Shown here in pieces: positions 6,680 through 13,779 of a DNA stretch of 41,147 nt. Under the pieces are notes generated by a model. That model did not search any database and was not told the DNA's origin. It worked only from the letters and a program-made list of their open reading frames with translations. Made by a program: the position numbers and the translations under genes. This DNA is from an uncultured Nesterenkonia sp. (lineage in GTDB: Bacteria; Actinomycetota; Actinomycetes; Actinomycetales; Micrococcaceae). Where the stretch lies: the NCBI GenBank assembly GCA_946222885.1, contig CAMIAK010000017.1, forward strand, positions 1-41,147, read 5' to 3'. Position 1 is the first letter of the stretch. Each line of letters starts with the position of its first letter.

Positions 6680-8389
6680 ATGACCACTGCAGCGCCCGAC
6701 ATCTCTAGCCTTCAACAGCTGGGCCAGACCACCACCCTGGCGGTGTCCTACCTGCGAGTCTCCACCAAGGAGCAAGCCTCCAAGGGCGGCCGGGATGAGG
6801 GGTTCTCGATCCCGGCTCAGCGGGAAGCTAACCTTCGCAAGGCCCGCGATCTGAACGCCATCATCGTAGAAGAGTTCGTGGATGCCGGTGAGTCCGCCCG
6901 CAAGGCTGACCGGCCTGAGCTGATGCGGATGATCGAGTACATCAAGGCTCATCAGGTGGCCTACTGCATCGTGCACAAGGTGGATCGTCTGGCGCGGAAC
7001 CGCTCTGACGATGTCGCTATCCATCTGGCGTTGCAGGAAGCCGGTGTTCTGCTGGTCTCTGCCACAGAGAACATCGATGAGACGCCCTCAGGGATGCTGC
7101 TGCACGGCATCATGTCCTCGATCGCGGAGTTCTACTCCCGGAACCTGGCTAATGAAGTCTCCAAGGGCATGAGCCAGAAGGCCATCACCGGAGGCACCAA
7201 CGGCAAGGCTCCTATGGGATACCTCAACGTAGTGAAGAAGGATGAGCTGGGTCGGGAGATGCGCACCGTTGACCTTGATCCAGAACGAGCCCCCATCGTG
7301 AAGTGGGCCTTCGAGGCCTACGCCAGCGGCAACTACTCCACGGCCAGCCTGCGTGATGAACTCATCGACCGTGGTCTGACCACGGTGCCAACACCGAAGC
7401 GCCCGAAGAAGGTTCCCTCCCTTTCGGCGGTGCACCGGATGCTGTCGAACCCGTACTACAAGGGCAACGTATCCTTCCGAGGCGCGGTCTATGAAGGCAT
7501 GCACGAACCGCTGGTGCCCACCGAGATTTGGTACCGGGTCCAGGCAGTGCTGTCCTCCCACCGGGCCTCGGGAGAGAAGACCCAGGTCCATGACCACTAC
7601 CTCAAAGGCAGCCTGTACTGCGGCCAGTGCGGGTCCCGGCTGATCATGACCAAAGCCAAGAACCGCCAGGGCGTGATCTACCCCTACTTCATGTGTGCCG
7701 GGCGGCACTCCAAGCGCACCAACTGCGAGCAGAAGGCCATGTACATCCCGGATGTGGAGCGGGCGGTCGAGGACTACTACAAGCAGGTCCAGATACCCGA
7801 GCACATCGTGACTGCTCTGCGGGAGCTGGTGACCTCGGAGTTCGACCGGTTACAGGCCACCACCAAGCAGCAGCAGGAGGCCTACACCCGAGAACGAGAG
7901 GACCTGATCGCGGAGCGGACCAAGCTACTCCAAGCTCACTATGCCGGAGCTGTGCCGCTGGAGCTGCTGAAAACTGAGCAGGAGAGGATCGCTAAGCGCC
8001 TGGCGTTCCTGGAAGCACAGATCGAGGCCGGCACCCTGGAGTACGAGCAGGCCCAGGCCCATCTGGAGGACTGCCTGGCCCTGGCTGGTGACTGCCACGC
8101 GATCTACACCAGCATCGATGACTCGCTGCGCCGCACAGCCAACCAGGCGTTCTTCGACAAGCTCTACATCACAGAAGCCGATGCCGTGGACGGGGAGGCC
8201 CGTGAGCCCTTCGACATCCTGTTCAACCCCGAGGTCCAGTCCACCGCGCTGCGCCACAGGCAGAGTGGTGGAGACCAGAGTGGAGATCAAACCGCGAACG
8301 TCGCAGGTTTGAACAAGGACCAACTGGTGCCCCCAGGAGGAATCGAACCTCCGACCTTTGGTACCGGAAACCAACGCTCTATCCCCTGA
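6680..8389 (+). CDS. Large serine recombinase (site-specific integrase)
   Basis: This enzyme integrates and excises the element by serine-mediated strand exchange. The 569-residue protein has a resolvase domain starting AVSYLRVST with catalytic Ser28, a VDRLARN motif, a recombinase domain around residues 170-290, a zinc ribbon (CGQCGSR followed by FMCAGRHSKRTNC), then a long coiled coil (about 390-470). The ATG at 6680 has GGGAAGGA upstream; a longer frame from 6581 has no support. The last 21 residues (from LVPPGGIEPP) are read from the antisense of tRNA-Arg, so the C-terminus depends on the integration state. It sits next to the attachment site, as expected for an integrase. Confidence 0.93.
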   Translation: MTTAAPDISSLQQLGQTTTLAVSYLRVSTKEQASKGGRDEGFSIPAQREANLRKARDLNAIIVEEFVDAGESARKADRPELMRMIEYIKAHQVAYCIVHKVDRLARNRSDDVAIHLALQEAGVLLVSATENIDETPSGMLLHGIMSSIAEFYSRNLANEVSKGMSQKAITGGTNGKAPMGYLNVVKKDELGREMRTVDLDPERAPIVKWAFEAYASGNYSTASLRDELIDRGLTTVPTPKRPKKVPSLSAVHRMLSNPYYKGNVSFRGAVYEGMHEPLVPTEIWYRVQAVLSSHRASGEKTQVHDHYLKGSLYCGQCGSRLIMTKAKNRQGVIYPYFMCAGRHSKRTNCEQKAMYIPDVERAVEDYYKQVQIPEHIVTALRELVTSEFDRLQATTKQQQEAYTREREDLIAERTKLLQAHYAGAVPLELLKTEQERIAKRLAFLEAQIEAGTLEYEQAQAHLEDCLALAGDCHAIYTSIDDSLRRTANQAFFDKLYITEADAVDGEAREPFDILFNPEVQSTALRHRQSGGDQSGDQTANVAGLNKDQLVPPGGIEPPTFGTGNQRSIP

Positions 8390-8400
8390 GCTATGGAGGC
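8325..8400 (-). tRNA. tRNA-Arg (anticodon CCG), integration site
   Basis: On the minus strand the gene begins GCCTCCATAGCTCAG. It forms a full cloverleaf: acceptor GCCTCCA/TGGGGGC with one G-U pair, anticodon stem TTGGT/ACCAA around loop TTCCGGT, T-loop TTCGAAT, and an encoded CCA at 8327-8325. The anticodon CCG reads CGG arginine codons. Its 3' half lies at the element side, so that part was probably supplied by the element to keep the tRNA intact after integration. Confidence 0.95.
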
Positions 8401-8440
8401 GGGGGTCGCACGACGCCGTCGCGCTGACCGGACCAGATTA

Positions 8441-8456
8441 CCAGGAGCCTGCCTGG
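8441..8456 (-). terminator. Possible weak terminator after the haem oxygenase gene
   Basis: CCAGG-AGCCTG-CCTGG forms a 5-bp stem 22 bases beyond the stop of the IsdG/MhuD-like gene. No T-run follows, so support is weak. Confidence 0.25.
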
Positions 8457-8477
8457 GAACCTAGTTGACGGAGCGTG

Positions 8478-8792
8478 TCAGCCGGTGACGGCCACGGTGT
8501 AGCTCCAGAGCTCCGAGGACATGCCCACCGGCTTCTTCTTCGGCTCACCCTCTTCGCCCTCGCCATGGGACTTCTGGAAGTGCTGGGAGTTCCGCCAGTT
8601 CTCGAAGTCCTCCTCCGAGTCCCAGCGGGTCAGCACCAGCCAGGTGTTCCGCTCATCGGCAGGCTGCAGGAGCTCATAACCCTGAAACCCGGGGGTTCCG
8701 TCCATCGATCCGTGGCGGGCGGCGAACCGTTCGGCCAGCTCGCTGCCGGAGTCCTCGGGGACGGTGATGGCATTGATCTTGATGACGCTCAT
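8478..8792 (-). CDS. Haem-degrading monooxygenase, IsdG/MhuD type (ABM fold)
   Basis: A 104-residue antibiotic-biosynthesis-monooxygenase-fold protein that probably cleaves haem to release iron in the cytoplasm. The start MSVIKINAITVP matches the MhuD N-terminus, and Asn7, Trp66 and His76 match the catalytic triad known in IsdG (MhuD has Asn7, Trp66, His75). The segment DSEEDFENWRNS carries Trp66. It follows tgt by 9 bases and is likely in its operon. The C-terminal part has a Glu/Lys-rich insert (EGEEGEPKKK) before the last strand. Biliverdin-type versus mycobilin-type product cannot be told from sequence. Confidence 0.82.
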   Translation of the reverse strand: MSVIKINAITVPEDSGSELAERFAARHGSMDGTPGFQGYELLQPADERNTWLVLTRWDSEEDFENWRNSQHFQKSHGEGEEGEPKKKPVGMSSELWSYTVAVTG

Positions 8793-8801
8793 GGCGCCAT
8801 G

Positions 8802-10037
8802 CTACCGCGCCGCCCCACCGGTGTACCGCCCCAGAGTCTCCTCGCGGAACTCATGGAACCGGCCCTCCTCGATGCTGCCGCGGATGTCGTCCACCAGCTT
8901 CACCGTGTAGTGCTCGTTGTGGATGGTGCAGAGCGTGTTGACCAGCATCTCCTTGGCCTTGAAGAGGTGGTGCAGATAGGCCCGCGAGTAGTTCCGGCAG
9001 GTGTAGCAGGTGCAGTCCTCGTCGATCGGGCCGAAGTCCTTCTTGAACTTCGCCTGCGGGATGTTGAACCGCCCATCAGGGTGGTAGACGCGTCCATTGC
9101 GCGCCACCCGCGAGGGCGAGACGCAGTCGAAGGTGTCCGCGCCGTTCTCGATGGCGGTGAAGAAGTCCTCCGGCTCGGAGATCCCCAGCAGATGGCGCGG
9201 CCTGTCCTCCGGAAGCTCGTCGCAGACCCAGCCGACGATGGTCCCCAGGTTCTCCTTCTCCAGCGCTCCGCCGATGCCGAAGCCGTCGAACCTCTGCCCT
9301 TCGACCTCCATAGCACCCAGGTCCCGCGCAGCCTTGCGGCGCAGGTCCTCATACTGCGCACCCTGCAGCACGCCGAAGAGCGCCTGGTACGGGCGGTGCG
9401 ACCGCTCTTCGGTCAGCCGGCGGTGCGCGGACAGGCAGCGCTCCGCCCAGAGCCTGGTGCGCTCCAGGGAAGTCTCCTGGTACCCGCGGGAGTTGAACAG
9501 CGTGGTCAGCTCGTCGAAGGCGAAGATGATGTCCGCACCGATCTCATGCTGGAGCTTCATGGAGATCTCGGGGGTGAAGCGGTGCGTGGTGCCGTCGATG
9601 TGGGACTTGAAGGTGACGCCGTCGTCGTCGACCAGCGCGAGCCGCTCCTTGTTCGGCGCGACCGCGGCGTCGTCGGGGACCACCGAGGCGTCCATGGTGA
9701 TGACCTTCTTGAAGCCGGCTCCCAGGCTCATCACCTGGAACCCGCCGGAGTCGGTGAAGGTGGGCCCGGGCCAGTTCATGAACTTGCCCAGCCCTCCCGC
9801 GGCGTCGAGCACGTCGGTGCCCGGCTGCAGGTTCAGGTGATAGGCATTGGCCAGCACCGCCTGGGCGCCGACCTCGGCAATCTCCTCCGGACGGACCGAC
9901 TTGATGGTCGCCTTCGTGGCCACCGGGATGAAGGCCGGGGTGCGGATCACTCCGTGCGGGGTGCTGATGACTCCGGTGCGCCCGTGGGCGCCGTCGAGCC
10001 TGCTGTCTACGGTGAAGGTGAAGCTGTCCTGGGGCAC
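8802..10037 (-). CDS. tgt: tRNA-guanine transglycosylase
   Basis: A 411-residue TIM-barrel enzyme that exchanges guanine-34 of GUN-anticodon tRNAs for a queuosine precursor. Visible features are DSGGFQVMSLG with the substrate-binding aspartate, the VALVD...FKSHIDGT segment, DEL and D-x-FDCVSPSR segments, and the C-terminal zinc site CTCYTCRNYSRAYLHHL with a downstream histidine (TIHNEHYT). The GTG start has no ribosome binding site; TAAGAT ends 6 bases before it, suggesting a leaderless message. Other queuosine genes are not in this window, so precursor salvage is possible. It is followed closely by the haem oxygenase gene. Confidence 0.93.
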   Translation of the reverse strand: MPQDSFTFTVDSRLDGAHGRTGVISTPHGVIRTPAFIPVATKATIKSVRPEEIAEVGAQAVLANAYHLNLQPGTDVLDAAGGLGKFMNWPGPTFTDSGGFQVMSLGAGFKKVITMDASVVPDDAAVAPNKERLALVDDDGVTFKSHIDGTTHRFTPEISMKLQHEIGADIIFAFDELTTLFNSRGYQETSLERTRLWAERCLSAHRRLTEERSHRPYQALFGVLQGAQYEDLRRKAARDLGAMEVEGQRFDGFGIGGALEKENLGTIVGWVCDELPEDRPRHLLGISEPEDFFTAIENGADTFDCVSPSRVARNGRVYHPDGRFNIPQAKFKKDFGPIDEDCTCYTCRNYSRAYLHHLFKAKEMLVNTLCTIHNEHYTVKLVDDIRGSIEEGRFHEFREETLGRYTGGAAR

Positions 10038-10074
10038 CCCACGATCTTAGAGGCTCCGAGCCGCCGCGCAGGTC

Positions 10075-10641
10075 TCAGCCGGGGTAGCCGAGGGCCCGCG
10101 CGTGGACCGAGGCGAGCCAGTGGATCTTCTCCTCCCGGCTGCCTTCGAGCATCTTGGCGGGGAAGATCGCGGGCGCCTTCGCGGAGGCGCTGCTGACCTT
10201 GTGCATCGTCCTCCTCAGACCGTTCCCCTCGGTGAGGAGCCGGTCCTCACCCTGGGGAGTGAGGAAGATCGCCGCATGCTTCTGCCGGGTGTTCTGCACC
10301 CGCTGGGTCAGCTCCCCCACCACTTCAACCTCATTCCAGGGGATCTGAAGGTCCCGGTAGCCCACTGACTGCGGCGTGACCACCAGGTTCCACCAGCCGC
10401 TCAGCTGGGAGAGCGCCAGCGGCACGCACAGGATGAGGATCACGCCGGCCACCGGCAGGACATAGAGCCGCCAGTCGTCCATGGTGTCCACCAACAGCGG
10501 GGCCAGCAGCGCGACGACGCCCAGCCCGAGCAGGAGGACAGACATCAGGACGGTCCACACCGCCTTCGCCGGCGGGACGCCGATCTCCACGCGGCCGGCC
10601 TGTGCCAGCTGCTGCTCCCATTTCTGTGCGGCCTGTGCCAT
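10075..10641 (-). CDS. Membrane protein with a PH-like domain
   Basis: A 188-residue protein with two transmembrane helices (about residues 29-50 and 58-82) and a cytoplasmic part reading WWNLVVTPQSVGYRDLQIPWNEVE, which resembles bacterial PH-like domains. The N-terminus before helix 1 is soluble. AAAGGCGAG lies just upstream of the ATG. It sits 37 bases upstream of tgt on the same strand and diverges from the radical SAM gene. The function is unknown. Confidence 0.65.
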   Translation of the reverse strand: MAQAAQKWEQQLAQAGRVEIGVPPAKAVWTVLMSVLLLGLGVVALLAPLLVDTMDDWRLYVLPVAGVILILCVPLALSQLSGWWNLVVTPQSVGYRDLQIPWNEVEVVGELTQRVQNTRQKHAAIFLTPQGEDRLLTEGNGLRRTMHKVSSASAKAPAIFPAKMLEGSREEKIHWLASVHARALGYPG

Positions 10642-10745
10642 GTCTCGCCTTTCAGAGAGGTGTTCATGCGGCGCTGGAGAATGTAAGAGCCCAGCCTGAG
10701 CGCCTGCTGAGAGAACCCTGGCCTCTCGCCTTCATCTCTGCTCCA

Positions 10746-10780
10746 TTGAGCAGTATTCGAAAGTGTGTTCGAATAGGGTC
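10746..10780 (+). promoter_or_regulatory. LexA-type SOS box and promoter of the radical SAM gene
   Basis: TCGAAAGTGTGTTCGA at 10757-10772 differs by one base from the actinobacterial SOS box TCGAAC-N4-GTTCGA. The symmetry extends to TATTCGAA/TTCGAATA (10754-10775). TTGAGC (10746-10751) and TCGAAT (10769-10774), 17 bases apart, form a promoter overlapped by the box. The ATG at 10781 lies 6 bases beyond the -10, so the transcript is probably leaderless. LexA binding here would block the promoter until DNA damage. Confidence 0.72.
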
Positions 10781-12868
10781 ATGCGCTGGCAGGGACAGAA
10801 GATCCAGAACGACGACGGCGGCGCCCTGCTGCCGCTCAAGGGACTGGTCCGCAGCGTGCGCACTCCGGAGTTCGAAGGAGTGACCTTCCATGAGGTCGCG
10901 GCGAAGACCGCCCTGAACCGTGTGCCGGGCCAATCGAACATGCCCTTCGAGTGGACCATCAACCCCACCCGCGGATGCCTCCACCGCTGTGTCTACTGCC
11001 TGAGCCCGGACACGTTGATCCTCATGGCTGATGGGCACCAGAAACCCCTCCGCGAGGTGAAGGTGGGAGACAGGATCATCGGAACCCGTTTGGAAGGAAG
11101 GTACCGCCGCTTCACCGAGACAGAGGTCCTGGCCAAGTGGGGCACCCGCAAACCCGCCTATCGCGTGACCCTCAACGATGGGACCGAGTTGACCGCCAGC
11201 GGTGATCATCGATTCCTCACCGAGCGAGGCTGGAAGCACGTAGCACCTGCTGCACCTGGTGAAAGACAGCGTCCATATCTCACAGCGAACAACCGACTGA
11301 TGGGCTTCGGGCTGGGCAGCCCCACAGCTGAATACTCAGGGCCGAGTTCAAGCAGGTCCTACCGCAAGGGATATCTGACCGGGATGATCCGCGGCGACGG
11401 AATGCTGATCGACCGGACGTATCAACGAAAATCCACCGGAGCGCTATATCGCGTGACTCATTTCCGGCTTGCACTCGCAGACCATGAAGCCCTGGAACGC
11501 TCCCGCCAGTTTCTCGCAGCGTCAGGTATCAGGACCTCCTACAAGCCCTATACACACGCCACCGAGACTCGCCGCGCAATATCCGCCCTCCATACCTCCA
11601 CCCGCGCCAACTACACAGCAATTCAAAACCTGATCGACTGGCCGAGATGGCCGGATGAAGAATGGCACAGAGGTTATCTCGCCGGATTCTTCGACGCCGA
11701 AGGGTCATATTCAGGCTCCGCTCTCCGCTTCTCCAACTCTGATCAGGAACTGCTGAGCGCCGGTCTTCGCTCACTCCGCGAACTGGGGTTCGACGCTGTG
11801 CAGGAACCAGCGAACGCCAAAGGGGTCTCCTCCTTGCGCGTCAAAGGAGGGCGCGCTTCCCATCGTCGCTTCTTCCACCTGACAGCTCCCAGCATCACCC
11901 GAAAATTCACCCTGACCGGCCGTGCGGTGAAGACCTCCACCGACCTGAGCGTCACCTACGTCCAGGAACTGGGCGCCCGACAACAGATGATGGACATCAC
12001 CACGGGAACCGGGAACTTCATCGCCAACGGCGTGGTCAGCCACAACTGCTTCGCACGGAAGACGCACGAGTATCTGGACCTGGACTCCGGCAGGGACTTC
12101 GACAGCCAGATCATCGTGAAGACGAACGTGGCGGAGGTGCTCAGGGCGGAGCTCTCCAAACCCTCGTGGAAGCGGGAGCACGTCGCCCTGGGCACCAACT
12201 CCGACCCGTACATGCGGGCAGAAGGACGATACCGACTCATGCCCGGGATCATCGAAGCACTGGCCGAATCCGGGACGCCGTTCTCCATCCTCACCAAAGG
12301 TCCCCTGCTGAAGCGGGACCTGCCGGTGCTGCGCCGTGCCGCCGAGCAGGTGCCGGTCTCCATCGCGGTCTCCCTGGCCATGGTGGACACCGAACGGCAG
12401 CAGAAGGTCGAACCCGGCACGCCGGACCCGCGGGCCCGATTGAACCTCATCCGCTCCATCGTGGACGCCGGCCTGGAGGTCAACGTCCTAGCCATGCCGG
12501 TCCTCCCCTGGCTCACCGACTCCGCCGAACATCTCGACGCTCTGCATCAGGCCCTGGCGGAGGCAGGCGCCAGCTGGGTGAGCACCGGGGCACTGCATCT
12601 GCGCCCCGGTGCCCGTGAATGGTTCCTCCAATGGCTGGCCGCAGAGTTCCCTCACCTCGTGGCCAGATACCGCCGCCTCTACCGCAGTCCGAAGGGCAGC
12701 TTCAGCAGCTACGCCTCCAAGGACTACCGCCAGTGGTTGGGCAGGCAGGCGGCAGAGGCCCGCCGCCGGCACGGGTTCATCCGTCCGGCCGACTCGGTCT
12801 GGCGCGACCGAACCTCTCCGGAGACGCCGAACCCCGCCCAGGATCCTGCCCAGCCGGCGCTGTTCTGA
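10781..12868 (+). CDS. Rv2578c-family (SplB-like) radical SAM protein with an intein
   Basis: This is a 695-residue precursor that yields a mature protein of about 345 residues after splicing, close to Rv2578c of M. tuberculosis. The host begins MRWQGQKIQNDDGGALLPLKG and has the Fe-S motif GCLHRCVY-C, interrupted before the third cysteine and resuming CFARKTHEYLDLDSG. Later blocks LGTNSDPY, PFSILTKG and VSIAVSLAMVD are typical of the spore photoproduct lyase-like COG1533 group. The ATG at 10781 is preferred to GTG at 10763, which lies inside the LexA box. SOS control suggests a DNA-damage role; the reaction is not known. The protein ends PAQDPAQPALF and converges on a minus-strand broken gene. 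Confidence 0.9.
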   Translation: MRWQGQKIQNDDGGALLPLKGLVRSVRTPEFEGVTFHEVAAKTALNRVPGQSNMPFEWTINPTRGCLHRCVYCLSPDTLILMADGHQKPLREVKVGDRIIGTRLEGRYRRFTETEVLAKWGTRKPAYRVTLNDGTELTASGDHRFLTERGWKHVAPAAPGERQRPYLTANNRLMGFGLGSPTAEYSGPSSSRSYRKGYLTGMIRGDGMLIDRTYQRKSTGALYRVTHFRLALADHEALERSRQFLAASGIRTSYKPYTHATETRRAISALHTSTRANYTAIQNLIDWPRWPDEEWHRGYLAGFFDAEGSYSGSALRFSNSDQELLSAGLRSLRELGFDAVQEPANAKGVSSLRVKGGRASHRRFFHLTAPSITRKFTLTGRAVKTSTDLSVTYVQELGARQQMMDITTGTGNFIANGVVSHNCFARKTHEYLDLDSGRDFDSQIIVKTNVAEVLRAELSKPSWKREHVALGTNSDPYMRAEGRYRLMPGIIEALAESGTPFSILTKGPLLKRDLPVLRRAAEQVPVSIAVSLAMVDTERQQKVEPGTPDPRARLNLIRSIVDAGLEVNVLAMPVLPWLTDSAEHLDALHQALAEAGASWVSTGALHLRPGAREWFLQWLAAEFPHLVARYRRLYRSPKGSFSSYASKDYRQWLGRQAAEARRRHGFIRPADSVWRDRTSPETPNPAQDPAQPALF
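10997..12046 (+). other. Intein with LAGLIDADG homing endonuclease in the radical SAM gene
   Basis: This 350-residue in-frame insertion begins with Cys (CLSPDTLILMADG, block A) and ends FIANGVVSHN, with Cys as the first downstream residue. Block B is LTASGDHRFLTERGW. Two LAGLIDADG-type helices, YLTGMIRGDG and YLAGFFDAEG, mark a homing endonuclease. The extein joint rebuilds CLHRCVYCFAR, so splicing restores the CxxxCxxC iron-sulfur site. The +1 cysteine is both splicing nucleophile and third cluster ligand. All expected splicing residues are present, so it looks active. Confidence 0.93.
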
Positions 12869-12880
12869 CCCGGGCGCAGG

Positions 12881-13208
12881 TCAGGCGGCCTGGCGGCAGC
12901 TCCGCACCCACTCACTGCTGAGGAAGCAGGAGAACAGCCACAACCCTTCTGCCATATTGAGGATGATGCCGCCGGCCAACGGGACATTCTTCAGCAGGCT
13001 GTCTGCACCCGGCGTGCGCTCCAGCGCCTGCCTGTGCTCTTCCTCGCCGGGGAGAAGAAGATCATCCGGGGCCAGTTCCACCGGCTTCCAGTCCAGATCA
13101 TGGTGGAGCAGGAGGGCCTTCCTCCTCTCCCGCCCTCTGGAGGAAGACCATGAGCTCGCCGTAGAGGTTCGGAGCATAGGCCACGTAGTCCAATGGACCG
13201 ATCTGCAC
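12881..13208 (-). pseudogene. Frameshifted gene downstream of the DUF4365 gene
   Basis: A GTG at 13208 follows the DUF4365 stop by 3 bases with GAGGAG at 13223-13218. It reads VQIGPLDYVAYAPNLYGELM, continues to VFLQRAGEEE and runs to a stop at 13100-13098. The adjacent frame continues sensibly as LLHHDLDWKPVELAPDDLLL through NMAEGLWLFSCFLSSEWVRS to a stop at 12881. Joining them needs one indel near 13119-13135, in a purine-rich run on the minus strand. The two halves together would make a protein of about 108 residues with no recognised family. Either the gene is broken or this is a sequencing error. Confidence 0.5.
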
Positions 13209-13211
13209 CCC

Positions 13212-13703
13212 TCAGATCTCCTCGACCGCGTGGGGCAGGCTTCTGATCCTGGCTATATAGGCAGTGATCTCCTCGACGAACCGGGGAAGAGAGCCTGCAT
13301 CCAACCGATGATTCCCGGGTATGGCAAGCACAGAGGGTTCCCCTCCCTGGATCAGCTCCCGACGCAGCCGTTCCGTCGCATTCGTCCAGGCGAACTCATC
13401 GCGTTCCGGCTGGTAGACGACGCCCACCACCGGGACATTGGTCTCCGCCCAGTTGCGGACATGACTGCCCACCGGGAGCCGGCCGCTGCCCTCCTTCCAA
13501 TAGGAGGAACCTGACTTCACCTGGATGCTGCAGACGTAGGGGCTGCGCCTCTCCTCACTGACGAAGGTCACCCGGAGGTCCTCTCCGAAGTCGCTCGCTC
13601 CCGGAATCTCCTCCACGATGTGACCCGCATCCTCGAACAGAGTCCGGAGCCGGTTCACCCCTCTGCGTGAGATCCGATGGCTCGACGAGACGCACGGCGT
13701 CAT
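13212..13703 (-). CDS. DUF4365 domain-containing protein
   Basis: A 163-residue protein with the DUF4365 pattern: a conserved DFGEDLRVTFV strand, SIQVKSGSSYW, then HVRNWAETNVPVVGVVYQPERDEFAW. The D...QVK arrangement resembles the PD-(D/E)xK nuclease fold, and a nuclease-like role is inferred from that alone. GAAGGAG lies 6 bases before the ATG. It diverges from nrtR across a 76-base gap and is followed at once by a frameshifted partner gene. It is a good candidate for a transferred or defence-related gene, but no known defence system is recognised. Confidence 0.65.
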   Translation of the reverse strand: MTPCVSSSHRISRRGVNRLRTLFEDAGHIVEEIPGASDFGEDLRVTFVSEERRSPYVCSIQVKSGSSYWKEGSGRLPVGSHVRNWAETNVPVVGVVYQPERDEFAWTNATERLRRELIQGGEPSVLAIPGNHRLDAGSLPRFVEEITAYIARIRSLPHAVEEI

Positions 13704-13720
13704 GCTGATTCTCCTTCAGG

Positions 13721-13767
13721 TTGACTTGACCTTATGACACAGGGCATAGTGTCAGCCACACCATAAG
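13721..13767 (+). promoter_or_regulatory. nrtR operon promoter and candidate NrtR operator
   Basis: TTGACT (13721-13726) and CATAGT (13745-13750) lie 18 bases apart. The inverted repeat TGACAC-N8-GTGTCA (13735-13754) covers the -10, flanked by CTTATG (13731-13736) and CATAAG (13762-13767), also inverted. NrtR is known to repress nad genes from such palindromes, so autoregulation of nrtR-nadA-nadC-nadS is likely. The divergent DUF4365 gene could be affected too. Confidence 0.55.
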
Positions 13768-13779
13768 ACAGGGGGACGT

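Larger units (their letters stand above)
1..8335. mobile_element. Right end of an integrative conjugative/mobilisable element in tRNA-Arg
   Basis: This stretch holds conjugation-type genes (VirB4-like ATPase, VirD4/TraG coupling protein, SSB, DUF4913 protein) followed by a large serine integrase that ends inside a tRNA-Arg gene. The arrangement is that of an element integrated in the 3' part of the tRNA, with the integrase next to its attachment site. The right boundary is placed in the tRNA; the exact crossover cannot be fixed without the other end, which lies to the left of the window. No relaxase is visible here, so whether the element is self-transmissible is unknown. Confidence 0.75.

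Noticed and set aside
8324..8389. Peptide VPPGGIEPPTFGTGNQ as a protein motif
   Set aside because: This is the well-known spurious translation of the antisense strand of a tRNA gene; treated as the tRNA, not a domain.
8475..10196. 573-codon open frame on the plus strand across tgt
   Set aside because: It lies antisense to tgt, which has clear family motifs and a zinc site; long antisense frames are expected in GC-rich DNA.
10664..11239. 191-codon minus-strand frame opposite the radical SAM gene start
   Set aside because: It overlaps the host extein and intein block A, both clearly coding on the plus strand.
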